A DNA stretch of 64,000 nt from Dorea longicatena (GCF_024168045.1 NZ_CP100126.1:2187501-2251500), one strand, 5' to 3'. Counted from the stretch's first letter, positions 1-10,244 are shown. A program made the numbers and translations. The notes: generated by a model not told the origin, from the letters alone.

Positions 1-3000
1 ATTATCGGATTTCGTATGGTAGGAAATTCTCAGATCTGAATAACCATCTTTTACCATTTTAATCTTGTAACTAATCCTAATCCTCATCTTTGAATAATTC
101 TGATGTACTGCATTATAGGAAATATTCTTCATATTCAAATGATATCTTGCCGGATCCAGTCCACTGTCTCCGGTTGTCTTTACAGAAGTCTGATTACCGT
201 CTACATAATAAGTAAATCTGGTATACTCATGTTTATCTGTCACACGATATGTATTGCCGGAATTTGATGGTCTGTAAGAATATTTTTGGTTCGCTTTCCA
301 GCTTGCGTATAAGGTAATATTTTTTGCGTCCTGAAGCTGCAGCTCTTTCGTACTCATGTCAAATGCTGTGTTGGCTCCTTCTTTTTTCCAGCCTTTGAAC
401 TCCCAGCCGTAACGAGTCGGATCTGACGGGAACTGGTACTTATCACCGTATTTGGTCTTTCTAACTGTCTTCGCTCTTCCGTCACCATAGTCAAATGTAA
501 CATTGTACACATTTGCCTCCCATTCCGGATAGAGTGTCACAACGCCTCCATTCACATCGGTCAGCTTCGACACCTTCTGTCGGTCAGAGTAATAAGTCTT
601 CTTGCCCTTCTTATCCACGGTGTACCATCTCTTAAAGGAGTGGCCTTTGCATGTAAATCCGCATTTTGGAAGTGTTACATTTTCCGTGTAATTGACCGTC
701 TTGGCTGCCATGGAACCTTTTGCCTCCGTACCGCTTAAGATAAATGTAATCTGATATGTATTCTCTCTCCAGTTCGCCTTATACTCCCGTTTTTCTATAG
801 AGCCCTGTTTTACAGACACATTGTCACTTACTCCTGTAATTTCGGTTCCACTCCAGCCTGTAAATGTATATCCGGCGCGGACTGGATTTTTCAGTTTAAA
901 TACGGTGGTGTCCACGTTGTAAGTCGTCGGATTCTTCTCCCCGGACTTCATGCTTCCGCCATTTAAGTCATAAGTAATCTGGTATGTCTCCCGCTCCCAT
1001 ATTGCTGTGTAAATATGACTTTCTGCCGGCATAGTCGTCGGAAGGTTATCGACTTTCTTGCCATTCTTACTCCAGTTTTTGAAAATGTATCCTTTTCTTG
1101 TCGGATTTTCTGGTGTATTTATCTTGTCACCATAATTTCCTTTGATTGGCTCAATCGTTGTTCCTCCGCCTGTCTTGAACTGAAGTGTGTATTCCATCTT
1201 CAGCCACTGTGCCTTATAGGTAAGGTCTTTATCCGGTATCGTCATTTCAACGTCTTCGTCCCAGCCAAGGAACTGGTATCCGGTTCTTGCCGGCGCTTTC
1301 GGCACTGTGATATTCGCACCATAGCGTCCGGTCACGACAATCTTACTGTCGTCCTCGCCCTTTTCTGCAGCGAATGTTCCGGAATTTGCGTCAAATGTGA
1401 CTGTATGTACCTTTCTCTTATAGTAGTACTTCACTGTCGTCTGTCCGTCTCCGGAAATGGTAACTTTCTCTGTCTTTGGTTCCTCGAAGCCTTTATATTT
1501 CATGACTTCTGGTGTCACTTCGCTATCCACAGCCGCCCGTGCATGACTGCTTTCTTTCAGCGTATAACCATCACCTTGTACATTTTGCTGATAATGTTCT
1601 ACTACATAGTTGACAATGTTTGCTTCCCATTTTGCATAGAGTGTCAGATTCTGATCCGGCATATTCGCTTTGTACTCTTTCGTACATTTTGCATCTGTAT
1701 ACCAGCCTGCAAATGCATAACCGGCTCTTGTCGGCTTCGGTATGGACATTTCATATCTTGCTTCTACCGTCTTATCTGTCTTACCATCGTAGTTCTTAAG
1801 CGTCAGCGTATGCACATTTCTTGTGTAACGGTAAATGACTGTTGTTCTTCCATCACCTTCGACTGTCACCTGCTGTTTCTCCGGTGCTGTAAATCCATCA
1901 AAGTTCTTTACTTCCGGTGTGACAACCGTATCCGTATCGGCGTTAAAGTTCTCCTGTGCTCCCAGTGAATATCCGTCATCATTGGCATTTTGCAGACAAT
2001 GCTTAACCGTGTAGTTTACACTCTGCACATCCCATTTTGCATAAAGTGTGATGTCACGTGCCGGAACCACTCCGTCAAATGCTTTTTTAAACTCTGCGTC
2101 TGTATACCAGCCTGCAAATGCATAACCGGCACGATATGGTTTTTCCTCCCATTTCTCGCCATATGCAAGTTCTTTTGTCTCGCTGTCATTACCATTATTG
2201 TAATGGATCGTTACCTGATGGCGGTCACGCGTATATTTGTAATCTACATACGTAACCTCTCCATCGTCTACCACATCATAGCTAACCGGCTTTGGTGCTG
2301 TAAATCCTTCATACGCTTTTACTGCCAGCGTAAGATGTTCTCCTGTTTTAGCTGTGACAGTTTCTGTCTCTGCCAGATCATACTGCTCTGAATTGCCAAT
2401 GGACTGTTGATAATGTCTCACCTGATAAGTCTTCATTCCGGCTTCCCATTTTGCATAGAGTGTCAGGTCATGTGCCGGCATGGTCGTCTGTACGTACGGC
2501 TGTGTCAGTACTTCGTCCGTGTACCAGCCTGCAAATGCATAGCCTGTCCGCGACGGAGTATTTGTAATATCTGCCTCATAGCGGACTTTTGAAGTCTTGT
2601 TATCTTCTCCATTGTTCAGGACATAAGTCAGATTGTAGCTGTTCCGCTTATAGTGATACCAGATATCCGGTCCGCCCCAGCCATTTACCTGTCCTGTTTT
2701 GGCCTCTGGTGAAGTAAATCCTTCATATTGTTTTGGCTGCGGAGTCACTTCTGATTCTGTCAGGCCGCTTAATACTTCTTCGTCCGTTAGTCCAAAGTAA
2801 GAACCATCTACAGATTCTTTATAATGATAGACGGTATAGCTGCTCATCACCGGTGTCTGTTTTGCATAGAGCGTCAGATCTTTATCCGGCATGGTTCCAT
2901 CGAATCGATTCTTGAAATCCTTATCTGTATACCAGCCTTCAAAGAGATATCCTTCCCGGATCGCTACTTCTGTAATTGCCGCACCAAATGGCATTCCGAA

Positions 3001-6000
3001 TCCTTCCATATTATTTTCATCGACCCCGCGGTCTACCAGCTTCAGCTTATGGATATTTCTCGCATACTTGTATTCAATAACTGTGTTGCCGTTTCCGTCC
3101 ACTGCCACGGTCTGTGTTTCCGGTGAAGTAAAGCCTTCGTAACGCTTCACGTCCGGCGTCACTTTATCTTCCGGATACGCCGCAAAGACTTCCTCTTCAT
3201 ATAAGATATATGAATTTTCTTCCTCAACCGGTTTATCTAAGTCCGGATACTCTTCTTTATCTCCACCCGGATTTTCTTTTTCTGCATCTGGTAATTTTTC
3301 CATTAGATGCCGGACTGTATAGTTGACTTTCTGCTTCTCCCATTTTGCATAGACCGTCATATCTTTTGCCGGCATCGTCTGGCCAAATGCGTTCTCACAT
3401 GCCTCGTCTGTATACCAGCCTTCAAATACATAGCCTTTTCTTGTCGGCATCGGTGATGCAATCTTGTCACCATATCTTGCTGTCACTTCTGTCTGGTCTG
3501 ATTCTCCGCCTTTTGCATCGAAGGTCAGTTTGTACTCATTCAAATCATAGTACACTTTCAGTACAAGACTGCCATCTGCCTTGATCGTTCCCTTCGGCAG
3601 TTCACCTTTTAAGTGATAGACTTTCTCGTCAAGATCTGCTGCTTTTGCTGTGACTTCCTCTCCCATCTGTCCGGTCAGAGCCGCAGTCTCGCTTAAGCTG
3701 TATCCGCTGTTATCCGTATTCTGCACGTAGTATTTCACGGTATAAGTAATGCCTTCCAGTGCTTTCCATTTTGCAATGTAGATCTTATTCTCAGATGGAA
3801 CTTCCTTTGGAACCCCAGCGCCTTCTTCGTCCTCCCAGCCAAGGAATTCATATCCCGGTCTGTAGACTGCCGGTGTCGGCATCATGGTTCCATATCGGTA
3901 ATTTCCGTCTGCGATCACTTCTGTCTCCGTCCCATTCTCCGTCTCTTTTTCGGACTTGAATGTCTGTGTATATTTATTTCTTGCATAATAGTAATTGATG
4001 ACCAGACTGCCGTCTGCTTTTACAGTCTCCGTAAGCTGCGGCGGTGTTACAAATCCCGTACGCTCTTTTGGAACCGGGCTTACTTCCTCTTCCGTCCTGC
4101 CATTCATTTTCACCGGAGTCTGCGCTTCATAGGTTCCATTCGTTCCTTCTATATAATCTACGACTGTATAACCTACATCGGCTGCTTCCCATTTTGCATA
4201 GACAAGTCTGTCTTCTTCCGGCATGGTTTCCGGAATTGTGTATGGAATGGTGAGATCCATGTCCTCATACCAGCCGGCAAATGTGTATCCGAGTCTTACC
4301 GGATCTTCCGGCCTCTTGATCTCTGCGTTATATTTTCCGGTAATTGCATCGACGAAAGATCCGCCATTACTCTGGAATGCAATATAGTAACCATCTCGCA
4401 GGCGATCCCAGTGAAGCTTGATCTTTCTTGCACATGGCTTCGTATTAAAGGTACCTTCCTGGTTTTTCCATGTAATGATCATCTCACCGTCCTGCTCCGG
4501 CTCATCACCTGGATTTACACGGATAATATTGGTCGCCGGATCATACGTAAACGCACTGTTCGTCATGGAAATGTTGAAATACTTTGTATCATCTTCGTAA
4601 ATCTTCTCGTAATATTTTCCGTCGTCCAGTCCGGTCTTCATATCCATGTACTGCATCTTGAAATATTCATCCGGGATCTGAACCGACTGAATCTCCCGCT
4701 TCATATTAATCTCGGCAACCTTATCCTGGGTATAAGCAAAATCCAGTACATTTTCCAGAACACCTACTCTATAAAGCGGCCACTCATTTTCGTAAAGTGT
4801 CGGATTATAGGTAAATGCATTGGACAGTGCCTGTGCCTCGAACTTCACTTCCAGATAAATACCGATTTCCAGATACATAGCTCCCATAGCACGGCTGCTT
4901 CGTCCTGCCGATGCCGTATATTTCAATTCGTAGTAGAGGTAACCCCAGACCTGTGCATAACCGCCCACATCCGCCGAGATACCGACACTGGCGATGGACG
5001 TTGATAATAATCCCACACGCACCGTCAGTCTCACACCGGCTTTGATGCCAAGAGTTCCCATAGCATATGCCGTAAATTCATACTGCTCCTCTACCAGATC
5101 TATCGTATCATTGGTCGCCGTCCGCTCTTTGACCCGTACACAGAAGACATACTCTTTCGCATTCTTATACCAGTACGTCATTCCGATGGAAATGTTCACA
5201 TTTGCGGAGACAACGAATTCCAACTTCACCTGAATATCAATGATCAGAAGCACACGGAAATGCTGGTCTACCAGCGGACGCTTGTAGATTTCCACCCAGT
5301 CTGCCTCGTCTGCCAGAAGTTCCGAGTACCTCTCTGCCAGAGACTTGGATACGGATATTTCATCTCCGCCACTGACGAGACCTGATGCAGAATTTAGATA
5401 ATCCTCGCCATTCTCCATCATATTCTTCAGCTCTTCGGTAATCTTATTGACACCTTTTCGTAATTTCGAACTGGAATCAGACACCGGGTTTCCGGTTTCT
5501 GCAGTCTTGAAGTTGACATTCAGTCCGATTCCTGTGTATTCATATAATTCCAGAGATGCCGTTACACGGTAATCTGCAATGTACGGAATAAATCCCCATG
5601 TTTTCCACACGGCTGAACCGTCCACATCGATGGATACTCGCACTTCCTGTTCAAATGTCGCCGTGATCATGATCTCGATGTCTGCGCCCCTGTTCACATG
5701 AACTGTAATCGGCACGCCGATCTCCAGTGCAAGCCTTAGTCCGCTCACATCTCCGTCAAAATGTTTTAGTGTCGTGCCGAGATTTGCTTTTACCGTCGGT
5801 ACTCCTAATTCCACACGGGAACCGCCTGCGGCTCTTGCCCTTCTCAACTGGCCATAGCCCTGGCTCTGAACCATGATGTCTGCATTCATATCTTCCTTGA
5901 GAGATTCCTGAAGCTCCTCAAAAGATTCTGTCTCCATTGCCGCATCGGCAACTCTTTCTGCTACTTCGGATGCAAATCCGCTGTCTACTGCCTGTGTCTC

Positions 6001-8007
6001 AATATCCTCTTCCAGCGCCTGCACATCGGTATCTTCCAGAAGGTCCTCCCCTTCTACATTTTCCTTTTGGTACACGTCCATAGTCTGGCGCATATCTTCT
6101 TCGCTCACAGGCATATAGCTTACTATGTATCTTTCTCCTGATAACAGAACATTCGTAATCTCTCCATAGAGAGACACGGTTCCGCTTCCATTTTCTCCCA
6201 TTGTACCTGTGTAAAGTGCCAGATAATCGCCCTCATCTACGGTTGTCTCACTGTCCAGATCCATAGCCCGGCTCATAGCATCATCACCAAAGGTCAGGTC
6301 GCTGACATTAATCGTTACACTGTTATTATCCGGGTCACCGTCCTGATCTTTGTCCATAGAAAGCGGCAGCACATCCGGCATAAAGAGCACGTCTTCCGGT
6401 CTGGAGCCACGATATGTATACTTGTCCCCATCCGCTCCTGTAATCTCGATAAATGACACATCACTGTTGTCACCAGAGGACATATCCATGGTCGGGATCA
6501 CATCACCGGAATAAATTGCGACCTGGTCGCCGACTTCTAACTGCTTCTTATAAGTAAATGTTCCGGTCGTATCACTGCCTTCTTCGGTCAGGGAACCGTC
6601 TGTTCCAATCGTCATTGCCGCGATTGAAACTTCCTCTACTTTTTTTCCATTTACAGTCAGATTGGAAAGCTCTTTCTTATGAATATACTTGATTTCTTTA
6701 TTTAACTCTACATTTTTGACTTCTTCACGATAGACCGTAAAATCATAGACACGGATCGTCGGGTCAAATCCTGTAAAATATAACGCCTTTTCCTGAAGCT
6801 CCAGCTTATAGGCTGCCCCCGGTGTCCATCCGTTCGGATTGCTGATTGTAAATGTATGGTCTGCTCCTTCAGTCACATCTACCGTAACCGTTTCGGAAGA
6901 ATCTGTCACATTTTTTATCGTGAAATTTTTTCGCACCTGATCAGGCGTCATGGCAGCACTTGTATCCGTCATCGGAATCGTAAAATCAGTTGCCACATCA
7001 TTTGCTCTGGCATAAGTCGCCATTGACACTTCTTCCATCGGCTGGTTGTCTGCATAAGAGGCATACAATGTCACATCACTCAGAAGACGGTCCTTACTGT
7101 CCACATATCTGGTGCATGCTTCATCGTAACACCAGCCAAGAAATGTACTGGACTTTTTCACCGGTGCCGGCAGATCCTTCAGAACGGTTCCTGCCTGGTA
7201 CTGCTCCTGTGTTACTGTGATCATCTGATCTGCCTGCTGCGGATTCTTCTTCGTGATAGTCCCGCCATTTGTCTCATATGTAATGTTGTACGCTGTATCC
7301 TGAAATGCAATGTCAAAAGTCAGGTGATCTGTATAGTCACCTGTATAGTTCGGTTTGTCCAGAATGTTGCAGTCATATTCCTGCTGCTTATGGCTCTCAT
7401 CTTTCGTAAGACTTGCGACAACCGAACCATTTTCCAGTGCCGAACCACTCTGCGGATTTCTCAATTCATATGCAAGACTATGTAATCCACTCTTTAATTT
7501 CCAGTCATTTTCAGACTGGACTGTCACGCTCACATGATCCTTGTCATATAATCCACCTGCATCCGCTTTTATCGTAAGCTTATCCCCATCCGCATTGACC
7601 GTCTGTGGAATATCCACATAGTAGTAGCGTTCCGTCCACTTTGCATAGAGGACAACACTGCCGGAATGATCCGCAGTGCTAAGCGAAGTAACCGGCTCTC
7701 CGTTAAACTCCTCATTATCATACCAGCCGGCAAATTCATATCCCGCTTTTGTGATCTGCTCCGCTCCCGGAAGCTCTGTCACCGGCTCATCGTAATTAGA
7801 CGGAGCCGTGTAACCTTCTGCAAACGTTCCTCCATTTTTCTTATAGTCAATGCCGGATTCCTTCCGCGCATTCGAACCCTGAGACGTTCCTTCCTCCGAA
7901 TGCATAACCGGATTCTGCGTATTCGCATCTTCAGCAAATGCTGCGACCGGCACTGATGTTGCAAACAGCACCGCGCTCAAAATCATACTGACCAGACGTT
8001 TCTTCAT
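1..8007 (-). CDS. Giant secreted InlB-repeat surface protein, 3' end beyond the window
   Basis: The frame stays open from the ATG at 8007 to the left edge, giving 2669 codons without a stop, so the C-terminus and any cell-wall anchor are not visible. A GAGGAGGGAT ribosome site precedes the start. Residues 1-26 form a signal peptide: MKKR, then a hydrophobic stretch ending AFA-ED. Residues about 50-310 hold two InlB/Flg_new-type units (G-x-F-x-G-W-Y). Residues about 600-1180 form a long beta-rich region of unknown fold. From about residue 1200 onward come twelve or more InlB-like units (RxGYxFAGWYTD...MPxxDLTLYAKWE). Many alternate with MucBP-like units (YTVKHY.QN..G.Y.L; EGFTxPE). The family is known for adhesion and surface display, so a host- or mucus-binding role is inferred. 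It lies directly downstream of a LuxR-type gene on the same strand. Confidence 0.93.
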   Translation of the reverse strand, partial: MKKRLVSMILSAVLFATSVPVAAFAEDANTQNPVMHSEEGTSQGSNARKESGIDYKKNGGTFAEGYTAPSNYDEPVTELPGAEQITKAGYEFAGWYDNEEFNGEPVTSLSTADHSGSVVLYAKWTERYYYVDIPQTVNADGDKLTIKADAGGLYDKDHVSVTVQSENDWKLKSGLHSLAYELRNPQSGSALENGSVVASLTKDESHKQQEYDCNILDKPNYTGDYTDHLTFDIAFQDTAYNITYETNGGTITKKNPQQADQMITVTQEQYQAGTVLKDLPAPVKKSSTFLGWCYDEACTRYVDSKDRLLSDVTLYASYADNQPMEEVSMATYARANDVATDFTIPMTDTSAAMTPDQVRKNFTIKNVTDSSETVTVDVTEGADHTFTISNPNGWTPGAAYKLELQEKALYFTGFDPTIRVYDFTVYREEVKNVELNKEIKYIHKKELSNLTVNGKKVEEVSIAAMTIGTDGSLTEEGSDTTGTFTYKKQLEVGDQVAIYSGDVIPTMDMSSGDNSDVSFIEITGADGDKYTYRGSRPEDVLFMPDVLPLSMDKDQDGDPDNNSVTINVSDLTFGDDAMSRAMDLDSETTVDEGDYLALYTGTMGENGSGTVSLYGEITNVLLSGERYIVSYMPVSEEDMRQTMDVYQKENVEGEDLLEDTDVQALEEDIETQAVDSGFASEVAERVADAAMETESFEELQESLKEDMNADIMVQSQGYGQLRRARAAGGSRVELGVPTVKANLGTTLKHFDGDVSGLRLALEIGVPITVHVNRGADIEIMITATFEQEVRVSIDVDGSAVWKTWGFIPYIADYRVTASLELYEYTGIGLNVNFKTAETGNPVSDSSSKLRKGVNKITEELKNMMENGEDYLNSASGLVSGGDEISVSKSLAERYSELLADEADWVEIYKRPLVDQHFRVLLIIDIQVKLEFVVSANVNISIGMTYWYKNAKEYVFCVRVKERTATNDTIDLVEEQYEFTAYAMGTLGIKAGVRLTVRVGLLSTSIASVGISADVGGYAQVWGYLYYELKYTASAGRSSRAMGAMYLEIGIYLEVKFEAQALSNAFTYNPTLYENEWPLYRVGVLENVLDFAYTQDKVAEINMKREIQSVQIPDEYFKMQYMDMKTGLDDGKYYEKIYEDDTKYFNISMTNSAFTYDPATNIIRVNPGDEPEQDGEMIITWKNQEGTFNTKPCARKIKLHWDRLRDGYYIAFQSNGGSFVDAITGKYNAEIKRPEDPVRLGYTFAGWYEDMDLTIPYTIPETMPEEDRLVYAKWEAADVGYTVVDYIEGTNGTYEAQTPVKMNGRTEEEVSPVPKERTGFVTPPQLTETVKADGSLVINYYYARNKYTQTFKSEKETENGTETEVIADGNYRYGTMMPTPAVYRPGYEFLGWEDEEGAGVPKEVPSENKIYIAKWKALEGITYTVKYYVQNTDNSGYSLSETAALTGQMGEEVTAKAADLDEKVYHLKGELPKGTIKADGSLVLKVYYDLNEYKLTFDAKGGESDQTEVTARYGDKIASPMPTRKGYVFEGWYTDEACENAFGQTMPAKDMTVYAKWEKQKVNYTVRHLMEKLPDAEKENPGGDKEEYPDLDKPVEEENSYILYEEEVFAAYPEDKVTPDVKRYEGFTSPETQTVAVDGNGNTVIEYKYARNIHKLKLVDRGVDENNMEGFGMPFGAAITEVAIREGYLFEGWYTDKDFKNRFDGTMPDKDLTLYAKQTPVMSSYTVYHYKESVDGSYFGLTDEEVLSGLTESEVTPQPKQYEGFTSPEAKTGQVNGWGGPDIWYHYKRNSYNLTYVLNNGEDNKTSKVRYEADITNTPSRTGYAFAGWYTDEVLTQPYVQTTMPAHDLTLYAKWEAGMKTYQVRHYQQSIGNSEQYDLAETETVTAKTGEHLTLAVKAYEGFTAPKPVSYDVVDDGEVTYVDYKYTRDRHQVTIHYNNGNDSETKELAYGEKWEEKPYRAGYAFAGWYTDAEFKKAFDGVVPARDITLYAKWDVQSVNYTVKHCLQNANDDGYSLGAQENFNADTDTVVTPEVKNFDGFTAPEKQQVTVEGDGRTTVIYRYTRNVHTLTLKNYDGKTDKTVEARYEMSIPKPTRAGYAFAGWYTDAKCTKEYKANMPDQNLTLYAKWEANIVNYVVEHYQQNVQGDGYTLKESSHARAAVDSEVTPEVMKYKGFEEPKTEKVTISGDGQTTVKYYYKRKVHTVTFDANSGTFAAEKGEDDSKIVVTGRYGANITVPKAPARTGYQFLGWDEDVEMTIPDKDLTYKAQWLKMEYTLQFKTGGGTTIEPIKGNYGDKINTPENPTRKGYIFKNWSKNGKKVDNLPTTMPAESHIYTAIWERETYQITYDLNGGSMKSGEKNPTTYNVDTTVFKLKNPVRAGYTFTGWSGTEITGVSDNVSVKQGSIEKREYKANWRENTYQITFILSGTEAKGSMAAKTVNYTENVTLPKCGFTCKGHSFKRWYTVDKKGKKTYYSDRQKVSKLTDVNGGVVTLYPEWEANVYNVTFDYGDGRAKTVRKTKYGDKYQFPSDPTRYGWEFKGWKKEGANTAFDMSTKELQLQDAKNITLYASWKANQKYSYRPSNSGNTYRVTDKHEYTRFTYYVDGNQTSVKTTGDSGLDPARYHLNMKNISYNAVHQNYSKMRIRISYKIKMVKDGYSDLRISYHTKSDN

Positions 8008-8055
8008 ATGTATTATCCCTCCTCATTTTTTTCTCAAAAATAAGTCTCTATACAT

Positions 8056-8061
8056 ATTGTA
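8056..8061 (-). promoter_or_regulatory. Candidate -10 box of the adhesin promoter, no recognisable -35
   Basis: On the minus strand TACAAT lies about 50 bases before the adhesin ATG. The position 16-18 bases upstream does not resemble TTGACA (it reads GTGAGG). A good -10 with a poor -35 is what activator-dependent promoters often look like, and a LuxR-type gene lies next door. This is inference from a single hexamer. Confidence 0.3.
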
Positions 8062-8100
8062 TCAAAAAAAATACATTCCTCACATGCCCGTTGAAAGCCC

Positions 8101-8146
8101 AAAAAGTGCCTGTTTTACAATTCCTTTTGTAAAACAGACACTTTTT
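8101..8146 (-). terminator. Intrinsic terminator after the LuxR-type gene
   Basis: A near-perfect 20-bp inverted repeat (8101-8120 with 8127-8146) sits 14 bases past the LuxR-type stop codon. On the minus strand the stem ends in CACTTTTT. It separates the regulator operon from the adhesin, so the adhesin needs its own promoter. The A/T-rich ends are nearly symmetrical. Confidence 0.75.
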
Positions 8147-8160
8147 CGTATCCTGTTATT

Positions 8161-9171
8161 CTATTGATTTACGAATTCTTTAATCTTATCGCGTTTATCA
8201 ATCTGTAGTTTTTCCAGAATTCCGGAGACATAATGCTTCACCGTATTCACAGACAGTCCCAAATGTTCTGCAATCTCCTGGTTCGTCCAATCACGGCACG
8301 CCAGCATGGCTATGGAAAATTCCAGCGGGCTCAGAAGATCCGTCACTGCCTTTTGCATCTTGGGATTGTGAATCTTCATCCAGCCACGGCTGAATGCAAG
8401 TACACCATCTACAAGCTTCTTGTACATTTCCGGCTCTTTTTTCCGGATACAGACTTCCAAAACTCCCTGCAGCAGACCATGATACTCGATAAATGGTTCC
8501 ATGAATTTGTCAAATCTTGCCCACTCCCATGCCTGGCTCACCGTCTGAATCGCCTCTTCTTGTTCTTTCAGATTGATCTGACACATTGCCTGCACACAGC
8601 CCAGATAAATCATGGAGATCGGGTATACTCCGTCTGCCATCAGAAATGCACCCTGCACAACACCTTTTGCCTTAGCATAATCCTGTCTCAGATAAATCTC
8701 ATGCGCCAGAAGGCTCACCGCAAATAACCGCTGTCCGATTGGCAGATACGGAATGTACTGCTGAAGCGGCGGTGTTCCTTCCTCCGGCGGTATATGAAGA
8801 AATATGCTGATTACATAAAATGCGAACAGGCAGGCCGCTTTTACATTCACAGGTGCATCCTCCTGCATTGCCTGGGTCAAACACTGATGTACATCTTCCC
8901 TTGTACGCTGTGCTGCCTGAGGATCTCCAAGTGTAAGATTCGCAAATGTGTAAAGCATATCCGCCGATAGCCGGAGCATCACATCATCGTGATCCAGATA
9001 ATCTTTTACCGTCTCCACACATTTTTCCGCCTGCGCCGAGAAGAAATAATATTCTCCCTGTGCAATCTGCGCCAGTTCCTTATCTTCTATTTTCTCAATT
9101 GCTTCTGCTGCTTTTCCCGATTGAAAGGCACTTCCAACCAAAGGAAGGATGACTCTGTCAGATATTTTCAT
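8161..9171 (-). CDS. LuxR-family transcription regulator without receiver domain
   Basis: The C-terminal 60 residues form a LuxR/GerE helix-turn-helix: LSPLE, then TNQEIAEHLGLSVNTVKHYV, then LQIDKRDKI. The first 270 residues are helical and TPR-like, with no phosphoacceptor aspartate or ATP site, so the signal it reads is unknown. The ATG at 9171 is preferred (GTGGTG six bases upstream). In-frame GTG codons at 9183 and 9180 would add only four residues and have no ribosome site. It is the last gene of a three-gene run led by a c-di-GMP riboswitch and is followed by a terminator. The next gene on the same strand is the giant adhesin, which makes the adhesin a plausible target; that link is inference. 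Confidence 0.85.
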   Translation of the reverse strand: MKISDRVILPLVGSAFQSGKAAEAIEKIEDKELAQIAQGEYYFFSAQAEKCVETVKDYLDHDDVMLRLSADMLYTFANLTLGDPQAAQRTREDVHQCLTQAMQEDAPVNVKAACLFAFYVISIFLHIPPEEGTPPLQQYIPYLPIGQRLFAVSLLAHEIYLRQDYAKAKGVVQGAFLMADGVYPISMIYLGCVQAMCQINLKEQEEAIQTVSQAWEWARFDKFMEPFIEYHGLLQGVLEVCIRKKEPEMYKKLVDGVLAFSRGWMKIHNPKMQKAVTDLLSPLEFSIAMLACRDWTNQEIAEHLGLSVNTVKHYVSGILEKLQIDKRDKIKEFVNQ

Positions 9172-9186
9172 TTCTTTCACCACTTC

Positions 9187-9558
9187 TTATAAAATTATAT
9201 TTTCCGTCAATATAGTCTTTAATGTCGACAGCAGCTTATCAACCTGGATCGGCTTTGCTATATGATCATTCATTCCGGCCACAAGCTTTGCGACAGCTTC
9301 TGCTTTTCTTGCCTTTTGTAAAAGTACAAGGATAATGCTAATTATGCTAAGTACAAATAATCCTACAGCGACAAAAAAAGCAAGCATATTGTCTTTTACA
9401 AAATCAGAAAATGTTACTCTATCTGCAGTACTGTCATAGATGGCAAGTGCACTCGTAAGCATATAAATCAGAGAGACTACAACCACACAGATTCCAATCA
9501 GACCACCGAGCAGCCGGATTCGTTTTTCTTTTTTCTTTCTCTTAATATCCAAGATCAT
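9187..9558 (-). pseudogene. Remnant of hybrid sensor kinase: two membrane helices plus the tail of a receiver domain
   Basis: After a basic stretch (KRKKKEKRIR) come two hydrophobic helices (LIGICVVVVSLIYML and FFVAVGLFVLSIISIILVLL). Then KARKAEAVAKL jumps straight to GMNDHIAKPIQVDKLLSTL, the classic C-terminal end of a response-regulator receiver domain. The histidine-kinase, ATPase and most of the receiver that normally lie between are missing, consistent with an internal deletion. The frame differs from the upstream solute-binding gene, which ends at the point where a one-protein version would continue. An in-frame ATG at 9558 has GGAGG three bases upstream, so translation as a small membrane protein remains possible. 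I read it as a decayed SBP-kinase-receiver gene. Confidence 0.7.
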
Positions 9559-10165
9559 CCACCTCCAAATACTTCTGGGGATCATCCTGATATTTTTCAA
9601 TGATTTTCAGAGATGTGCCATCCTGACGCATCTCTTCCAACGTATAGATCAGTTCCCTGTGTCCGAGACTGATCAGATTTTCCAGTTTGGGGATTCTCTC
9701 ATCCATCCGGTTCAGGAAGATTCCCTCCGGTTTGGTTGTAGACTGGACGGCCAGGTTCTTTCCCTCCAGGTCACTCAGTTTATAGATATCGCTGTTCTCA
9801 TTTACAGCAACCACCTGGCGGCTTGCGATGTACGGTCCCGCCCAACGGTAATCGTCAAGGCGTCCTTCCATGGAAAAACATCCCATAATACAGTCAATCT
9901 CTCCACTCTCCACCAGTTCTTTTTTCTTCTCCCAGTTAATCTGTACAACATCCACCTGATATCCCATTCTTTTGAATGCTTCTGTAGCCAGTTCTACATC
10001 TATACCAGTTGGTACACCATCCTCATTCAGATAATTGTATGGAGGATAGTTGTCGCTGCCGAGCGTAATGACCGGCTTTTCTGTCTCTTTTTTACTGCTG
10101 TCTGTATGTTTACACCCTGTCAGGGTGACCGCTATAATTCCCACAAGCAGAATGCCTGCGATCAC
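9542..10165 (-). CDS. Extracellular solute-binding lipoprotein (SBP_bac_3 type)
   Basis: The start is a GTG at 10165 preceded by GGAAAAAGA. A hydrophobic leader ends in LTGC, a lipobox, so the mature protein should be lipid-anchored outside the membrane. The body matches amino-acid-type binding proteins: PVITLGSDNYPPYNY, GIDVELATEAFKRMGY, DCIMGCFSMEGR, KNLAVQSTT. In relatives this module is the sensor part of hybrid histidine kinases. Here it stops (LEVDDLGY, then TAA) just before the membrane helices, which continue in another frame. It may work alone as a binding protein, or be the 5' half of a frameshifted kinase. It is the first gene behind the c-di-GMP riboswitch. Confidence 0.8.
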   Translation of the reverse strand: MIAGILLVGIIAVTLTGCKHTDSSKKETEKPVITLGSDNYPPYNYLNEDGVPTGIDVELATEAFKRMGYQVDVVQINWEKKKELVESGEIDCIMGCFSMEGRLDDYRWAGPYIASRQVVAVNENSDIYKLSDLEGKNLAVQSTTKPEGIFLNRMDERIPKLENLISLGHRELIYTLEEMRQDGTSLKIIEKYQDDPQKYLEVDDLGY

Positions 10166-10208
10166 TCTTTTTCCTTTCTTTTTCCTTTTATTTTCTTTTC
10201 ACTCCTGC

Positions 10209-10241
10209 TATAAAAAAACAGCACTGCTAAACAAGCAGTGC
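10209..10241 (-). terminator. Expression-platform terminator of the c-di-GMP riboswitch
   Basis: GCACTGCT (minus strand 10241-10234) pairs with AGCAGTGC (10228-10221), followed by GTTTTTTT. It lies between the riboswitch aptamer and the first gene, so ligand binding can decide read-through. The direction (on or off) cannot be settled by eye. Confidence 0.85.
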
Positions 10242-10244
10242 CTA

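Noticed and set aside
1015..5233. Several long plus-strand open frames opposite the giant InlB-repeat gene
   Set aside because: They are cysteine- and isoleucine-rich antisense shadows of a repetitive coding strand, lack ribosome sites and repeat with the same period as the real gene.
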